Below are positions 40,255 through 49,104 of a DNA stretch of 64,000 nucleotides, in pieces (positions within the stretch are counted from its first letter, which is position 1; every line of letters begins with the position of its first letter). Below the pieces are notes generated by a model. That model was not told the DNA's origin. It saw only the letters and a list, made by a program, of their open reading frames with translations, and made no database searches. The position numbers and the translations under genes are program-made. Location of the stretch: the NCBI RefSeq assembly GCF_024580525.1, contig NZ_JANIKQ010000002.1, forward strand, positions 62,001-126,000, read 5' to 3'. This stretch comes from Neisseria dentiae. Its GTDB lineage: Bacteria; Pseudomonadota; Gammaproteobacteria; Burkholderiales; Neisseriaceae.

Positions 40255-40746
40255 ATGACCGCTATTTTAATCACGCTCGGTTTGATTGCCCTGCTCGTCG
40301 GCCTGCTCGGCACGATTTATCCCGCCATTCCCGGCCTCGGGCTGATGTTTGCCGGTGCGTGGCTGCTGGCCCATGCCGACGGTTATCAAATCATCGGCAC
40401 CAACACGCTGATTTTTCTCGGCATCGTTGCCGCCTTGGGCATGGCCACCGACTATGTAGCCGGTATGCTGGGCGCGAAATTCACCGGCGCCAGCAAAACC
40501 GCCATTTGGGGCGCACTGATCGGCGGCATCGTCGGAGCGTTTTTCTCGCTGCCCGGCTTGCTGCTCGGCCCCTTAATCGGCGCGGGCGTAGGCGAATTTT
40601 GGGCGCGCAAGGATTTGTGGTCGGCCGGAAAAGTGAGCTTGGGCACGTTTGCCGGCTTTATCGTGGGCGTGATTGCCAAAGTGGGCTGTGCACTCACCAT
40701 CGTGTTCACGTTAGCGGTGATGGGCATAATCAGCCTGTTCCAATAA
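40255..40746 (+). CDS. DUF456 membrane protein
   Basis: 163 residues from MTAILITLGLIALLVGLLGT, the start at 40255 after AAGAAAGAA; the longer upstream frame passes through DUS repeats. Four or five hydrophobic segments with GLLGTIYPAIPGLGLMFAG and the mirrored GLLLGPLIGAGVGEF blocks identify DUF456. Function unknown. Confidence 0.88.
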   Translation: MTAILITLGLIALLVGLLGTIYPAIPGLGLMFAGAWLLAHADGYQIIGTNTLIFLGIVAALGMATDYVAGMLGAKFTGASKTAIWGALIGGIVGAFFSLPGLLLGPLIGAGVGEFWARKDLWSAGKVSLGTFAGFIVGVIAKVGCALTIVFTLAVMGIISLFQ

Positions 40747-40773
40747 GTGCCGGACAGAGATAAAAAGAACACA

Positions 40774-40860
40774 CGTCATACTCGGGCTTGGCCCGAGTAT
40801 CTTTTTTGGGTTTCAGAAATTTTTAAGAAAAGGAGATATTCGGGTCAAGCCCGGGTATGG
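40774..40860. repeat. Inverted pair of dispersed palindromic repeats
   Basis: CGTCATACTCGGGCTTGGCCCGAGTATCTTTTTT at the left and an inverted copy (GATATTCGGGTCAAGCCCGGGTATGGC) at the right, with 30 nt between. The pair lies between the DUF456 gene and cydA. Confidence 0.75.
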
Positions 40861-41139
40861 CACAACGGTTACTAAGTGGGCGGGTTAGCTATAGGCGCGC
40901 AGCAGCGGTTTTACATTTGCTTTGATTTATACCGCGAACGGGCGGATGTACAATCCGCCCTTGCACACGCCTGCTTCCGATTCGGCCTGCTTTTCGGCAG
41001 GCTGTTTTCTGCAACTTATCCGGTTTGAGGCCGTCTGAAATGATTTGGTTGTTTGGCGCGGCAACCTTGACAACGTCTGCCTACATCTATTTAATACACG
41101 GTACAAAACATATTTTGTACTAATACATAGAGAATTTTT
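40861..41139 (+). promoter_or_regulatory. Upstream region of cydAB with a 20-bp inverted repeat
   Basis: Two features: a stem GGGCGGAT-GTACA-ATCCGCCC near 40941-40962 and, just before the gene, GTACAAAA-CATA-TTTTGTAC at 41101-41120 with perfect 8-bp arms. The latter begins 39 bp before the ATG, so it probably overlaps the promoter and is a good operator candidate for an oxygen, NO or redox regulator. It is not an FNR box (TTGAT-N4-ATCAA). A DUS lies at about 41030. Confidence 0.55.
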
Positions 41140-42486
41140 ATGGACGCTTTAATCCTCAGCCGCATACAGTTTGCGGTGAACATCAGTTTCCACATCCTCT
41201 TTCCGGTGATCAATATCGCACTGGCTTGGTTTGTGGTGTATTTCCGTTACAAAGCCGGCAAAACGGGGGATGCGGGCTGGCTGGCCGCCTACCGTTTTTG
41301 GACGAAAGTTTTCGCCATTACCTTTGCGCTCGGCGTGGTATCGGGTGTAACCATGAGCTTCCAGTTCGGCACCAACTGGCCGGGCTTTATGGAAAAGGCG
41401 GGCAATATCGCCGGCCCCCTGCTCGGCTATGAAGTGCTGACCGCTTTCTTTTTGGAAGCGGGCTTTCTCGGCATCATGCTGTTCGGCCGCGAACGGGTCA
41501 GCCAAAAGGTGCACATGACCGCCTCCACCATCGTTGCCATCGGCACGTCGATTTCGGCGTTTTGGATTCTGGCGCTGGATTCGTGGATGCAGACGCCGCA
41601 GGGCCATTGGATAGACGCCGAAGGCGTGATTCATGTGAAAAACTGGCTCGAAGTGATTTTCAACCCTTCGTTCCCCTACCGTTTGTCCCACAAGCTGCTG
41701 GCTTCGGCGCTGACCGCTTCGTTTTTGATTATCGGTTTGTCGGCTTGGCAGATATTGAAAAAAACCGCCAACAGCGCCACGCCGAAAGTGTTGAAAACCG
41801 GCCTCACCGTTGCCGCCGTCGCCATTGTGCTGCAAGTGTTTGCCGGCGACGCACACGGTTTGAACACGCATAAATACCAGCCGGCCAAACTGGCCGCCAT
41901 CGAAGCGGTGTGGCATACCGAAAAACCGGTGCCGCTCACCTTAATCGGCTGGCCGAACGAAGAAACCCAAGAAACCGATTATGCGGTGAAAGTGCCTTAT
42001 CTCGGCTCGCTGATTCTCACCCACACTATGGACGGCGAAATCAAAGGCTTGAGCGAATTTGCCGACAAACCGCCCGTTGCGCCGGTGTTTTTCGCCTTCC
42101 GCGTGATGGTGGGCGTGGGCGTGCTGATGCTGCTGGTGAGCTGGTACGGCTGGTACCGTTTTCGCAAAACCCGCTGGCAGCCGCAGCAGTTGCCCAAATG
42201 GCTGCTCTACACCTTTGCCGGCATGACGTTTTCGGGCTGGCTGGCCACGCTTGCGGGCTGGTATGTTACCGAAATCGGCCGCCAACCGTTTCTGGTATAC
42301 GGCGTGCTGCGCACCGAAGATGCGGTAACCAAAATGGTGCCGTCTGAAAACATCGGTCTCACGTTGGTGATGTATCTGGTGTTATACAGCGCCATGCTGC
42401 TCTCTTATATCATGGTTTTGAAATATATGGCCGAACACCCCGAGCATGATGCGCACGAAACAGGCCGTCTGAAAGCGGAGAAATGA
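41140..42486 (+). CDS. cydA: Cytochrome bd quinol oxidase subunit I
   Basis: 448 residues. Heme ligand His18 (RIQFAVNISFHILFPVINI), the QFGTNWPGFMEKAGNIAGPL block and GWYVTEIGRQPFLVYG (GRQPW variant) are present, with nine membrane segments. It is shorter than E. coli CydA (522) because the quinol loop lacks the long insert, as in the cyanide-insensitive oxidases. It reduces oxygen to water with quinol at low oxygen. Ends in a DUS-coded GRLK. Confidence 0.96.
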   Translation: MDALILSRIQFAVNISFHILFPVINIALAWFVVYFRYKAGKTGDAGWLAAYRFWTKVFAITFALGVVSGVTMSFQFGTNWPGFMEKAGNIAGPLLGYEVLTAFFLEAGFLGIMLFGRERVSQKVHMTASTIVAIGTSISAFWILALDSWMQTPQGHWIDAEGVIHVKNWLEVIFNPSFPYRLSHKLLASALTASFLIIGLSAWQILKKTANSATPKVLKTGLTVAAVAIVLQVFAGDAHGLNTHKYQPAKLAAIEAVWHTEKPVPLTLIGWPNEETQETDYAVKVPYLGSLILTHTMDGEIKGLSEFADKPPVAPVFFAFRVMVGVGVLMLLVSWYGWYRFRKTRWQPQQLPKWLLYTFAGMTFSGWLATLAGWYVTEIGRQPFLVYGVLRTEDAVTKMVPSENIGLTLVMYLVLYSAMLLSYIMVLKYMAEHPEHDAHETGRLKAEK

Positions 42487-43484
42487 TAATGGACTGGAAT
42501 TACTGGCTGCCCCTCGTATTTTTGGGCTTACTCGGTTTCGTGATGACCGTGTATGTGGTGCTCGACGGTTTCGACCTGGGCGTGGGTATGCTGATGCCGC
42601 GCGCCAAGGCCGACGAGCAAAACGTGATGGTCGGCTCGATCGGCCCGTTTTGGGATGCCAACGAAACCTGGCTGGTGCTGGGCGTGGGCGTGCTGTTTAT
42701 CGTGTTCCCCAAAGCGCACAACATCATTTTGGGCCATCTCTACCTGCCCGTTACCTTTATGCTGTTTTCCGTGATTGTGCGCGGCGCTGCGTTCGACTTC
42801 CGCGTAAAGGCCGACGACAACCATAAAGATTTGTGGAACATCGCCTTTATGCTCGGCTCGGCCGGCATGGCGCTCACGCAAGGCTGGATGCTCGGCCGTT
42901 ACGTTACCGCCTTCGGCACGCATCCTGTGGATTATCTGTTTTCGCTCGGCATCATGGCCACCGTGCCGGCGGTTTATGTGCTGCTTGCCGCCTGCTGGCT
43001 GATTGCCAAAACCGAAGGTGAGTTGCAGCAAAAAGCGCGCAAATGGGCCAACCAGGCCTGGTGGCCGGTGGTGGGCTGCCTGCTGCTGATTTCGCTGGCC
43101 ACGCCGTTTGTGAGCGGCAGCATTTTCCAGCGCTGGTTCACCCTGCCCAACCTGTTTTGGCTGGCGCCGATTCCGCTGTTGAGTGCATTCTGCCTGATCC
43201 GCACCAAGCTGCTGCTCAGCCGTGAAAGCGTGTTGCAGCAGGGTGTGTGGCAGCCGTTTGCCCTTTCAACCGCCACTTTGATACTGTGCGCCCTCGGCTT
43301 GGGCATCAGCGTATTCCCCTATGCCGTTATCGGCCAGCTCACTGTTTGGGAGGCCGCCGCCAGCGTGCCCACTCTGGTGGTTACCCTGATCGGCGTCGGC
43401 ATCACCGTGCCGTGCATCATTGCCTACAGCATCTTCTCCTACTGGGCGTTCAGGGGCAAAGCCACCACGCTTACCTACGGCTGA
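42483..43484 (+). CDS. cydB: Cytochrome bd quinol oxidase subunit II
   Basis: 333 residues with eight or nine membrane segments. The N-terminal YVVLDGFDLGVGML and GPFWDANETWLVLGVG motifs are diagnostic of CydB. Overlaps cydA by 4 nt and follows it in one unit. No cydX-like small protein is evident after it before the DUS terminator at 43527. Confidence 0.96.
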   Translation: MIMDWNYWLPLVFLGLLGFVMTVYVVLDGFDLGVGMLMPRAKADEQNVMVGSIGPFWDANETWLVLGVGVLFIVFPKAHNIILGHLYLPVTFMLFSVIVRGAAFDFRVKADDNHKDLWNIAFMLGSAGMALTQGWMLGRYVTAFGTHPVDYLFSLGIMATVPAVYVLLAACWLIAKTEGELQQKARKWANQAWWPVVGCLLLISLATPFVSGSIFQRWFTLPNLFWLAPIPLLSAFCLIRTKLLLSRESVLQQGVWQPFALSTATLILCALGLGISVFPYAVIGQLTVWEAAASVPTLVVTLIGVGITVPCIIAYSIFSYWAFRGKATTLTYG

Positions 43485-43526
43485 TACAGCAGGCAAACCA
43501 ACCATTTATCAATGGTCAATAAACCG

Positions 43527-43557
43527 AGGCCGTCTGAAAAAGATTTTCAGACGGCCT
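43527..43557. terminator. DUS-pair terminator between convergent cydB and the aminotransferase
   Basis: AGGCCGTCTGAAAAAGATTTTCAGACGGCCT, serving genes on both sides. Confidence 0.9.
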
Positions 43558-43580
43558 GTTATATTGCAAGCGAAACAGGT

Positions 43581-44774
43581 TTACAGCACTTTCACAATGC
43601 TTTCGCACAGATAGCGGATATTGTCGGCCGTGATGCCCGCCACGTTGATGCGGCCGCTGCGCACGGCGTAGATGGCGAATTCGTCTTTCAGGCGGTCAAC
43701 CTGTTCGGGGCTTAAGCCCGAAAACGAAAACATGCCGTTTTGTTTCACGATAAAGCTGAAATCCTGTTCTGCACCGTATTCTTTCAGCAAATCCACAAAC
43801 TGCTGGCGCATTTCTTTGATTCGCGCGCGCATTTCGTCGAGCTCGGCAATCCATTGCGCTTTCAGGGCTTCGTCTTTCAGCACCAGCGCCACGGTGGCGC
43901 CGCCGTGCGAGGCGGGATTGGAATACAGGGTGCGGATAATGGATTTCACCTGGCTGAAGGCACGGTTGGCGGTTTCGGTATCGGCGGCCACGATGGTAAA
44001 CGCACCCACGCGCTCGTTATACATGCCGAAGTTTTTGGAATAAGAGCTGGCCACCAGCAGCTCTTTATTCAGTTTGGCAAAGGCGCGCAGGCCGTAGGCA
44101 TCTTCTTCCAAGCCGTTGGCAAAGCCCTGATAGGCGAAGTCGAACAGCGGCAGCCAGCCTTTTTCGGCCGACATTTTGGCCAAAGTTTCCCATTGTTCGG
44201 GCGTGGGGTCGATACCGGTGGGGTTGTGGCAGCAGCCGTGCAGCAGCACCACGTCGCCCGCTTCGGCCCGGCCCAAATCTTCAATCAGGCCGTTCCAATC
44301 GAGGGCGTGGGTGGTTTTGTCGTAATAGCGGTAGTCGCGGATATTGATGCCCACGGCTTTGAAAATGGCGTTGTGGTTCGGCCAGGTGGGGGCGGAAATC
44401 CACACGTTTTTGGCGCCGGTTTGGCGTTTGATGAATTCGGCGGCCACGCGCAAGGCGCCGGTGCCGCCCAGGCTTTGCGCGGTTTTGGCGCGTTTGGAAG
44501 CGATGATTTCGCTGCCGGCGCCGAAGAGCAGCACTTGGGTTTGCTCGTTATAGTCGGCCACGCCGTCGATGGTAAGGTAGTTTTTGGTGTTTTCGGTTTC
44601 CAGCAGGCGTTTTTCGGCCTCTTTCACGGCCTTCACAATCGGGGTTTTGCCTTGGGCGTCTTTATACACGCCGATGCCCAGATTCACTTTGTTGCTGCGG
44701 GTTTCGGCTTTGAATGCTTCGCCCAGACCCAGAATCGGGTCGGCCGGCGCGGCTTCGATTTTGTCGAAAAACAT
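43581..44774 (-). CDS. Aromatic/aspartate aminotransferase
   Basis: 397 residues from the ATG at 44774 ([20 protein letters not shown]). Class I aminotransferase motifs: [18 protein letters not shown], the PLP lysine in [16 protein letters not shown], and [12 protein letters not shown]. It belongs to the TyrB/AspC subgroup, which makes aspartate, tyrosine and phenylalanine from oxoacids. Substrate preference cannot be read from the sequence. Longer frame to 44933 has no start signals. Confidence 0.93.
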   Translation of the reverse strand: MFFDKIEAAPADPILGLGEAFKAETRSNKVNLGIGVYKDAQGKTPIVKAVKEAEKRLLETENTKNYLTIDGVADYNEQTQVLLFGAGSEIIASKRAKTAQSLGGTGALRVAAEFIKRQTGAKNVWISAPTWPNHNAIFKAVGINIRDYRYYDKTTHALDWNGLIEDLGRAEAGDVVLLHGCCHNPTGIDPTPEQWETLAKMSAEKGWLPLFDFAYQGFANGLEEDAYGLRAFAKLNKELLVASSYSKNFGMYNERVGAFTIVAADTETANRAFSQVKSIIRTLYSNPASHGGATVALVLKDEALKAQWIAELDEMRARIKEMRQQFVDLLKEYGAEQDFSFIVKQNGMFSFSGLSPEQVDRLKDEFAIYAVRSGRINVAGITADNIRYLCESIVKVL

Positions 44775-44941
44775 GATGCTACCTTTCTGAAATGTGGAAG
44801 GAAAACTACGGAAAAAATCAGGGTTAATCTTACGCTTTTTCACAAAAGATGAAAACCGCAAAACGGCCGGAATCTTGAGAAATATCAGAAGTGCGGCGAA
44901 ACGCGTGCAATGGCTGCCGGCTTGGCAGGGCAATATGCGAA

Positions 44942-44972
44942 AGGCCGTCTGAAAACTGTTTTCAGACGGCCT
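44942..44972. terminator. DUS-pair terminator after rpiA
   Basis: AGGCCGTCTGAAAACTGTTTTCAGACGGCCT. It lies just downstream of rpiA on the minus strand and upstream of the aminotransferase gene. Confidence 0.88.
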
Positions 44973-44993
44973 GTTGTTAACAATCTCTGCGTT

Positions 44994-45659
44994 TTAGTTC
45001 GGCGTGATCACTTTGGCGCCCTGCTGAGTGCCCAACACCAGCACGTCGGCGGCGTTGTGGGCGAACAGGCCGTTTTCCACCACGCCGGGAATTTTGTTGA
45101 TTTCGTCTTCGAGCGTAACCGGCAGGGTGATGTTCAGATCGTGCACATCGACAATCTGGTGGCCGTTAAAGGTGATGAAGCCCATGCGCAGCTCGGGCTG
45201 GCCGCCCAAAGCCACCAATTTGCGGGAAACCATGGAACGCGCCATCGGAATCACTTCCACCGGCAGCGGAAACTTGCCCAAACGCGAAACATATTTGCTT
45301 TCGTCGGCGATGCACACGAATTTGTCGGCGATGCTGGCCACGATTTTTTCGTTGAGGTGCGCGCCGCCGCCGCCTTTAATCATTTGCAGCGAGTGGTTCA
45401 CTTCGTCGGCGCCGTCCACATAAAGCGACAGGTGCGACACTTCGTTCATCTGCACTTCGGGGATTTCGTAACGCGCCAGCATTTCGGAAGTACCTTTCGA
45501 GGTGGAAACCGCACCTTTGATTTTTTTACCGCTTTTAGCCAATGCTTCGATAAACAAATTAACGGTTGAGCCGGTGCCGATGCCGATGTATTCGTTTTCG
45601 TTTACGAATTCCACGGCTTTTTCGGCAGCCATGCGTTTGAGTTCGTCTTGCGATGCCAT
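44994..45659 (-). CDS. rpiA: Ribose-5-phosphate isomerase A
   Basis: 221 residues from MASQDELKRMAAEKAVEFVN, with GGAGAGAGAAAGC before the ATG. Conserved blocks are IGTGSTVNLF, STSKGTSEML, YVDGADEVN and IKGGGGAHLNEK. It interconverts ribose-5-phosphate and ribulose-5-phosphate in the pentose phosphate path. Confidence 0.97.
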   Translation of the reverse strand: MASQDELKRMAAEKAVEFVNENEYIGIGTGSTVNLFIEALAKSGKKIKGAVSTSKGTSEMLARYEIPEVQMNEVSHLSLYVDGADEVNHSLQMIKGGGGAHLNEKIVASIADKFVCIADESKYVSRLGKFPLPVEVIPMARSMVSRKLVALGGQPELRMGFITFNGHQIVDVHDLNITLPVTLEDEINKIPGVVENGLFAHNAADVLVLGTQQGAKVITPN

Positions 45660-45745
45660 GCTTTCTCTCTCCATAAAAAATGAAACGGGTTAAACATTAC
45701 GTAAATATAGTAACAGCTTTTACCAAACCGCGCAGTATCCGCTGT

Positions 45746-46225
45746 TCAGACGGCCTGCAACAGCACGGCGGCCTGCGCTTCGATGCCTTCCTGCCTGCCT
45801 AGATAGCCTAATTTTTCATTGGTTTTGCCTTTGATGTTAACGGCCGTTTCGCTCAAGCCCAAATCGGCGGCGATGTTGGCGCGCATGGCGGGGATATGCG
45901 GGGCGAGTTTGGGTTGTTGGGCGATGATGGTGCTGTCCACATTCACCACCCGCCAGCCCGCCGCCTGCACGCTTTTATAGGCTGCGCGCAGCAGCACGCG
46001 GCTGTCGGCGTCTTTGAATTCGGCGGCAGTGTCGGGAAAGTGGCTGCCGATGTCGCCCAAACCCGCTGCGCCCAGCAGGGCATCGGTAACGGCGTGCAGC
46101 AGCGCATCGGCATCCGAATGGCCGAGCAGCCCTTTTTCAAACGGAATGGCCACGCCGCCGAGAATCAGTTCGCGGCCTTCGACCAGTTGGTGGACATCAT
46201 AACCCTGCCCGATGCGGATATTCAT
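45746..46225 (-). CDS. ispF: 2-C-methyl-D-erythritol 2,4-cyclodiphosphate synthase
   Basis: 159 residues from [20 protein letters not shown]. Zinc ligands Asp10 and His12 (GYDVH) and His44 (DADALLHAV) are present, with [15 protein letters not shown] near the end. It acts in the non-mevalonate isoprenoid pathway. The usual partner ispD is not adjacent here. Confidence 0.97.
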   Translation of the reverse strand: MNIRIGQGYDVHQLVEGRELILGGVAIPFEKGLLGHSDADALLHAVTDALLGAAGLGDIGSHFPDTAAEFKDADSRVLLRAAYKSVQAAGWRVVNVDSTIIAQQPKLAPHIPAMRANIAADLGLSETAVNIKGKTNEKLGYLGRQEGIEAQAAVLLQAV

Positions 46226-46305
46226 ACACATTCCTTTTTTTGTTTTTCAGACGGCCTGAAAACGGTTAAACAGTAAAGCCGTTATTGTACACAAAACAAG
46301 GCTGA

Positions 46306-46444
46306 GACCTTTGTAAAAACACCATCTGCGGCGCATTTCTGCGTTGTGCGCTGCTCGCTCACTTGCCTATCGTGTGATATGTCTGCGTTCGCTGCGCTGC
46401 TACGCCTTGAACTGCATCCACATCTGGTATTTTTACAAAGGTCG
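46306..46444. mobile_element. Small MITE-like repeat with GACCTTTGTAAAAA ends
   Basis: Terminal inverted repeats GACCTTTGTAAAAACACCA and GACCTTTGTAAAAATACCA (19 bp, one mismatch) enclose 101 bp with no coding capacity. The ends resemble the GAGACCTTTGCAAAA ends seen at 51181 and, from memory, those of Neisseria IS elements. Confidence 0.75.
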
Positions 46445-46475
46445 CAGGCCGTCTGAAAGTTTCAGACGGCCTGCG
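46445..46475 (-). terminator. DUS-pair terminator after the formate/nitrite transporter gene
   Basis: GCAGGCCGTCTGAAAGTTTCAGACGGCCTGC, a perfect stem with a three-base loop right against the repeat at 46306. Confidence 0.88.
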
Positions 46476-46494
46476 AAACGGGCAAAACGGTGCA

Positions 46495-47277
46495 TCAGGC
46501 CTTCAAACCGATTTTGCCGCGGTAGGCATAGAAATACACCGCGCCCACAAACACCGCGCCGCCGATGGCGTTGCCCAGATACACCGACACCATGTTCCAG
46601 CCGAACTGCGCCCACGAAATATCGGCGCCCGCCCAAATCGCGGCGGGAATCACAAACATATTCGCCACCACGTGCTGAAAGCCCACCAGCACGAAAATCA
46701 TCACCGGAAACCAAATGCCCAGAATCTTGCCCGAAAAGCTGTGTGCGCCGTAGCAAAGCCACACGCCCATACACACCATCCAGTTGCAGCCTATACCCGA
46801 CACCAGCGCGCGGCCGAAATCCGCCGCCACCTTGCCCTCGGCCACCGAAATGGTTTTTTCCAACACCGCGCCTTCGGTTAAGCCGACATAATGGCCGAAA
46901 AACCACGCCACAAAAAAAGCGCCGACAAGATTGGCCAGCGTAACAATCAGCCAGTTTCGGCCCCATTGCGCCAGCGAAATCCGCTTCGCCAGCCATGCCA
47001 CCGGCACCACCATCATATTGCCGGTAATCAACTCGCCGCCGCCCATCAGAATGCACACCAGCCCGATGGGGAACACTGCCGCGCCGATAAACACCGCCAG
47101 GCTGCCCCAATCGTGCGGCATGCCGCCCACCACGCGGATATAGGCCAAATAGCCCAGCGAAATATACATGCCGCCGAGAAAGCCCAAAATGCTTAAGGTT
47201 AACGTGCTCCCTTTTACCTTCGCCACGCCTTTTTCAACCGTTGCCTGCAAAATCTGCTCGGGATACAAATCGCTCAT
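46495..47277 (-). CDS. Formate/nitrite transporter family protein
   Basis: 260 residues with six membrane segments. FNT motifs are clear: GGELITGNMMVVPVAWL, NWLIVTLANLVGAFFV, MVCMGVWLCYGAHSFSGKIL and the closing GNAIGGAVFVGAVYFYAY. The pentameric channel family carries formate, nitrite or hydrosulfide; the substrate is not decided by sequence. A transcription partner (pfl or nir) is not adjacent. Confidence 0.93.
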   Translation of the reverse strand: MSDLYPEQILQATVEKGVAKVKGSTLTLSILGFLGGMYISLGYLAYIRVVGGMPHDWGSLAVFIGAAVFPIGLVCILMGGGELITGNMMVVPVAWLAKRISLAQWGRNWLIVTLANLVGAFFVAWFFGHYVGLTEGAVLEKTISVAEGKVAADFGRALVSGIGCNWMVCMGVWLCYGAHSFSGKILGIWFPVMIFVLVGFQHVVANMFVIPAAIWAGADISWAQFGWNMVSVYLGNAIGGAVFVGAVYFYAYRGKIGLKA

Positions 47278-47757
47278 GCTGTTACCTGCAATGCGTAATT
47301 AAACAACGTTATTATAGCGGCATTTCAGACGGCCTCATTGATATAGCTCATTTGTTTTGTAAGTTAATTACATTCCGTTCGCCACAACACCTTAGCGCCG
47401 CCAACCGTCTGCCCGCCGCTGCAAAACGGAACCTTAACACCCCGCCCTACTCCAATTATGACAGTTTTTTACAGGGTTTTGCCATGAATCAAACTTCAGC
47501 CACAAGCCCGCCGCCCGCGCTTGCCTGCCCTTGCGTTTTAAAACATAATAGCCGCCAGTATTTTTGTGTTTTATTACATCGAACATAATAATATTACACA
47601 CAGGCTCCCTCCGATCACTTACCGGAAAAACAGAAGTTTAAGAAGGTGTTGCTGCCCGGATCTCCGGTTCAGAAGCGCTTTTCACGCACTGCCTGCCCCT
47701 TTCAGGCAGTTTTTATCAGAGGCAATTCTTTTAATTTTCAAAAGAAAAGGACGCTTT
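47278..47757 (+). promoter_or_regulatory. Long leader region before the sugar transporter gene
   Basis: 480 bases without a convincing gene. It holds a DUS near 47323, AT-rich promoter-like stretches around 47548-47600 (ACATAATAATATTACAC) and a terminator-like hairpin near the gene. A 34-codon open frame at 47485 has no ribosome site and is probably not a gene. Confidence 0.5.
47688..47715 (+). terminator. Terminator-like hairpin in the transporter leader
   Basis: ACTGCCTG-CCCCTTT-CAGGCAGT followed by TTTTATC, lying 43 bases before the transporter ATG on the same strand. It could end a short upstream RNA or act as an attenuator. Confidence 0.7.
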
Positions 47758-49104
47758 ATGAACCAGTCTAAACTTCTCTTCTGGTCGATAACGGTGGCGC
47801 TGGCAGGTTTTCTGTTCGGCTTCGACACCGTGGTGATTTCAGGTGCCGAAAAATCGCTTTCCGAAATGTGGGGGCACTACACCCTGTTCGGCAGCGCTTC
47901 CCTCTTCCACGGCAATGTGGTGATGGCCTCCGCCCTGTGGGGCACGGTTATCGGCGCACTGTTCGGCGGCTGGCCCACCGATGCGCTGGGCCGCAAAAAA
48001 ACCCTGATTCTCATCGGCATACTCTACACCGTGTCGGCCGTCGGTTCGGCGGTGGTTTCCGACCCGTGGTCGTTTGCCTTCTTCCGCTTTATCGGCGGCT
48101 TGGGCGTGGGCGCCTCCACCATTGCCGCCCCCGCCTATGTGTCTGAAATCGCACCCGCCGAAAAACGCGGCCGTTTGGTGGCCATGTATCAATTCAATAT
48201 CGTATTCGGTATTTTGGTGGCATTCTTATCCAACTATGCGTTCGCCAATATGGGGCTGGGCGACATGGCGTGGCGCTGGATGATCGGTATCGAAGCCCTG
48301 CCTGCCCTGATTTATACCGTTATGGTCTGCACCGTGCCGATGTCGCCGCGCTGGCTGATGATGAAAGGCCGTTATAACGAAGCCCGCGAAGTGCTGCAAA
48401 AAATCGACCCCCAACGCGACATCAGCGGCTTGATCGAAGCGGGCAAAGAAGAAGCCTCTCATAACAGCGAAAGCATTTGGCAGCCCAAATACCGCTTTAT
48501 CGTTCTGCTGGCTTTTCTGATTGCCTTTTTCAACCAATTCTCAGGCATCAACGCTTTTCTGTATTATGCGCCGCGCATCTTTGAAATCGCCGGTTTGGAA
48601 CAAAACGCCGCCCTGCTCAGCAGCGTGGGCGTAGGTGTGGTCAATCTGGTATTCACCTTAATCGGCTTGGTGTTGATTGACAAACTCGGCCGCCGCACCT
48701 TGATGTATATCTGCTCGTTCGGCTATATTATTTCGCTCGGCCTGATTTCTTTGGCATTTTTGCAAAACTGGAGCGGCCAGATTGTTCCTTTCCTGTTTTT
48801 CCTGTTTATCGCCGCCCACGCCGTCGGCCAAGGTGCGGTAATTTGGGTGTTTATTTCGGAAATCTTCCCCAACCACCTGCGCGCACAAGGCCAGTCGCTC
48901 GGCAGCTCTACCCACTGGGTGTTGGCGGCAGCCATCCCGGCCATGATTCCCTTCTTGTTCGGCACCATCGGCGCCAGCGCAGTATTTATGATTTTCACCG
49001 GCATGATGGTGTTGCAGCTTTTGTTCGTTATCTTCCTGATGCCCGAAACCAAAGGCGTGCCGTTGGAAAAACTATCTAAATCGTTAATCAAGGAAAACAC
49101 ATAA
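47758..49104 (+). CDS. MFS sugar transporter (sugar porter family)
   Basis: 448 residues from MNQSKLLFWSITVALAGFLF; AAAAGGACGC lies before the ATG. Twelve membrane segments. Sugar porter signatures are GWPTDALGRKK, the GRLVAMYQFNIVFGI block, MSPRWLMMKGR and MPETKGVPLEKL at the end. Likely proton-driven import of a hexose. The gene is fused by 1-nt overlap (TAATG) to a sugar kinase gene, so fructose or a related sugar is the probable substrate. Confidence 0.93.
   Translation: MNQSKLLFWSITVALAGFLFGFDTVVISGAEKSLSEMWGHYTLFGSASLFHGNVVMASALWGTVIGALFGGWPTDALGRKKTLILIGILYTVSAVGSAVVSDPWSFAFFRFIGGLGVGASTIAAPAYVSEIAPAEKRGRLVAMYQFNIVFGILVAFLSNYAFANMGLGDMAWRWMIGIEALPALIYTVMVCTVPMSPRWLMMKGRYNEAREVLQKIDPQRDISGLIEAGKEEASHNSESIWQPKYRFIVLLAFLIAFFNQFSGINAFLYYAPRIFEIAGLEQNAALLSSVGVGVVNLVFTLIGLVLIDKLGRRTLMYICSFGYIISLGLISLAFLQNWSGQIVPFLFFLFIAAHAVGQGAVIWVFISEIFPNHLRAQGQSLGSSTHWVLAAAIPAMIPFLFGTIGASAVFMIFTGMMVLQLLFVIFLMPETKGVPLEKLSKSLIKENT

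Noticed and set aside
46344-46943. 199-codon plus-strand frame rich in Arg, Pro and Ser
   Set aside because: Runs through a repeat and a DUS pair into the antisense of the transporter gene.
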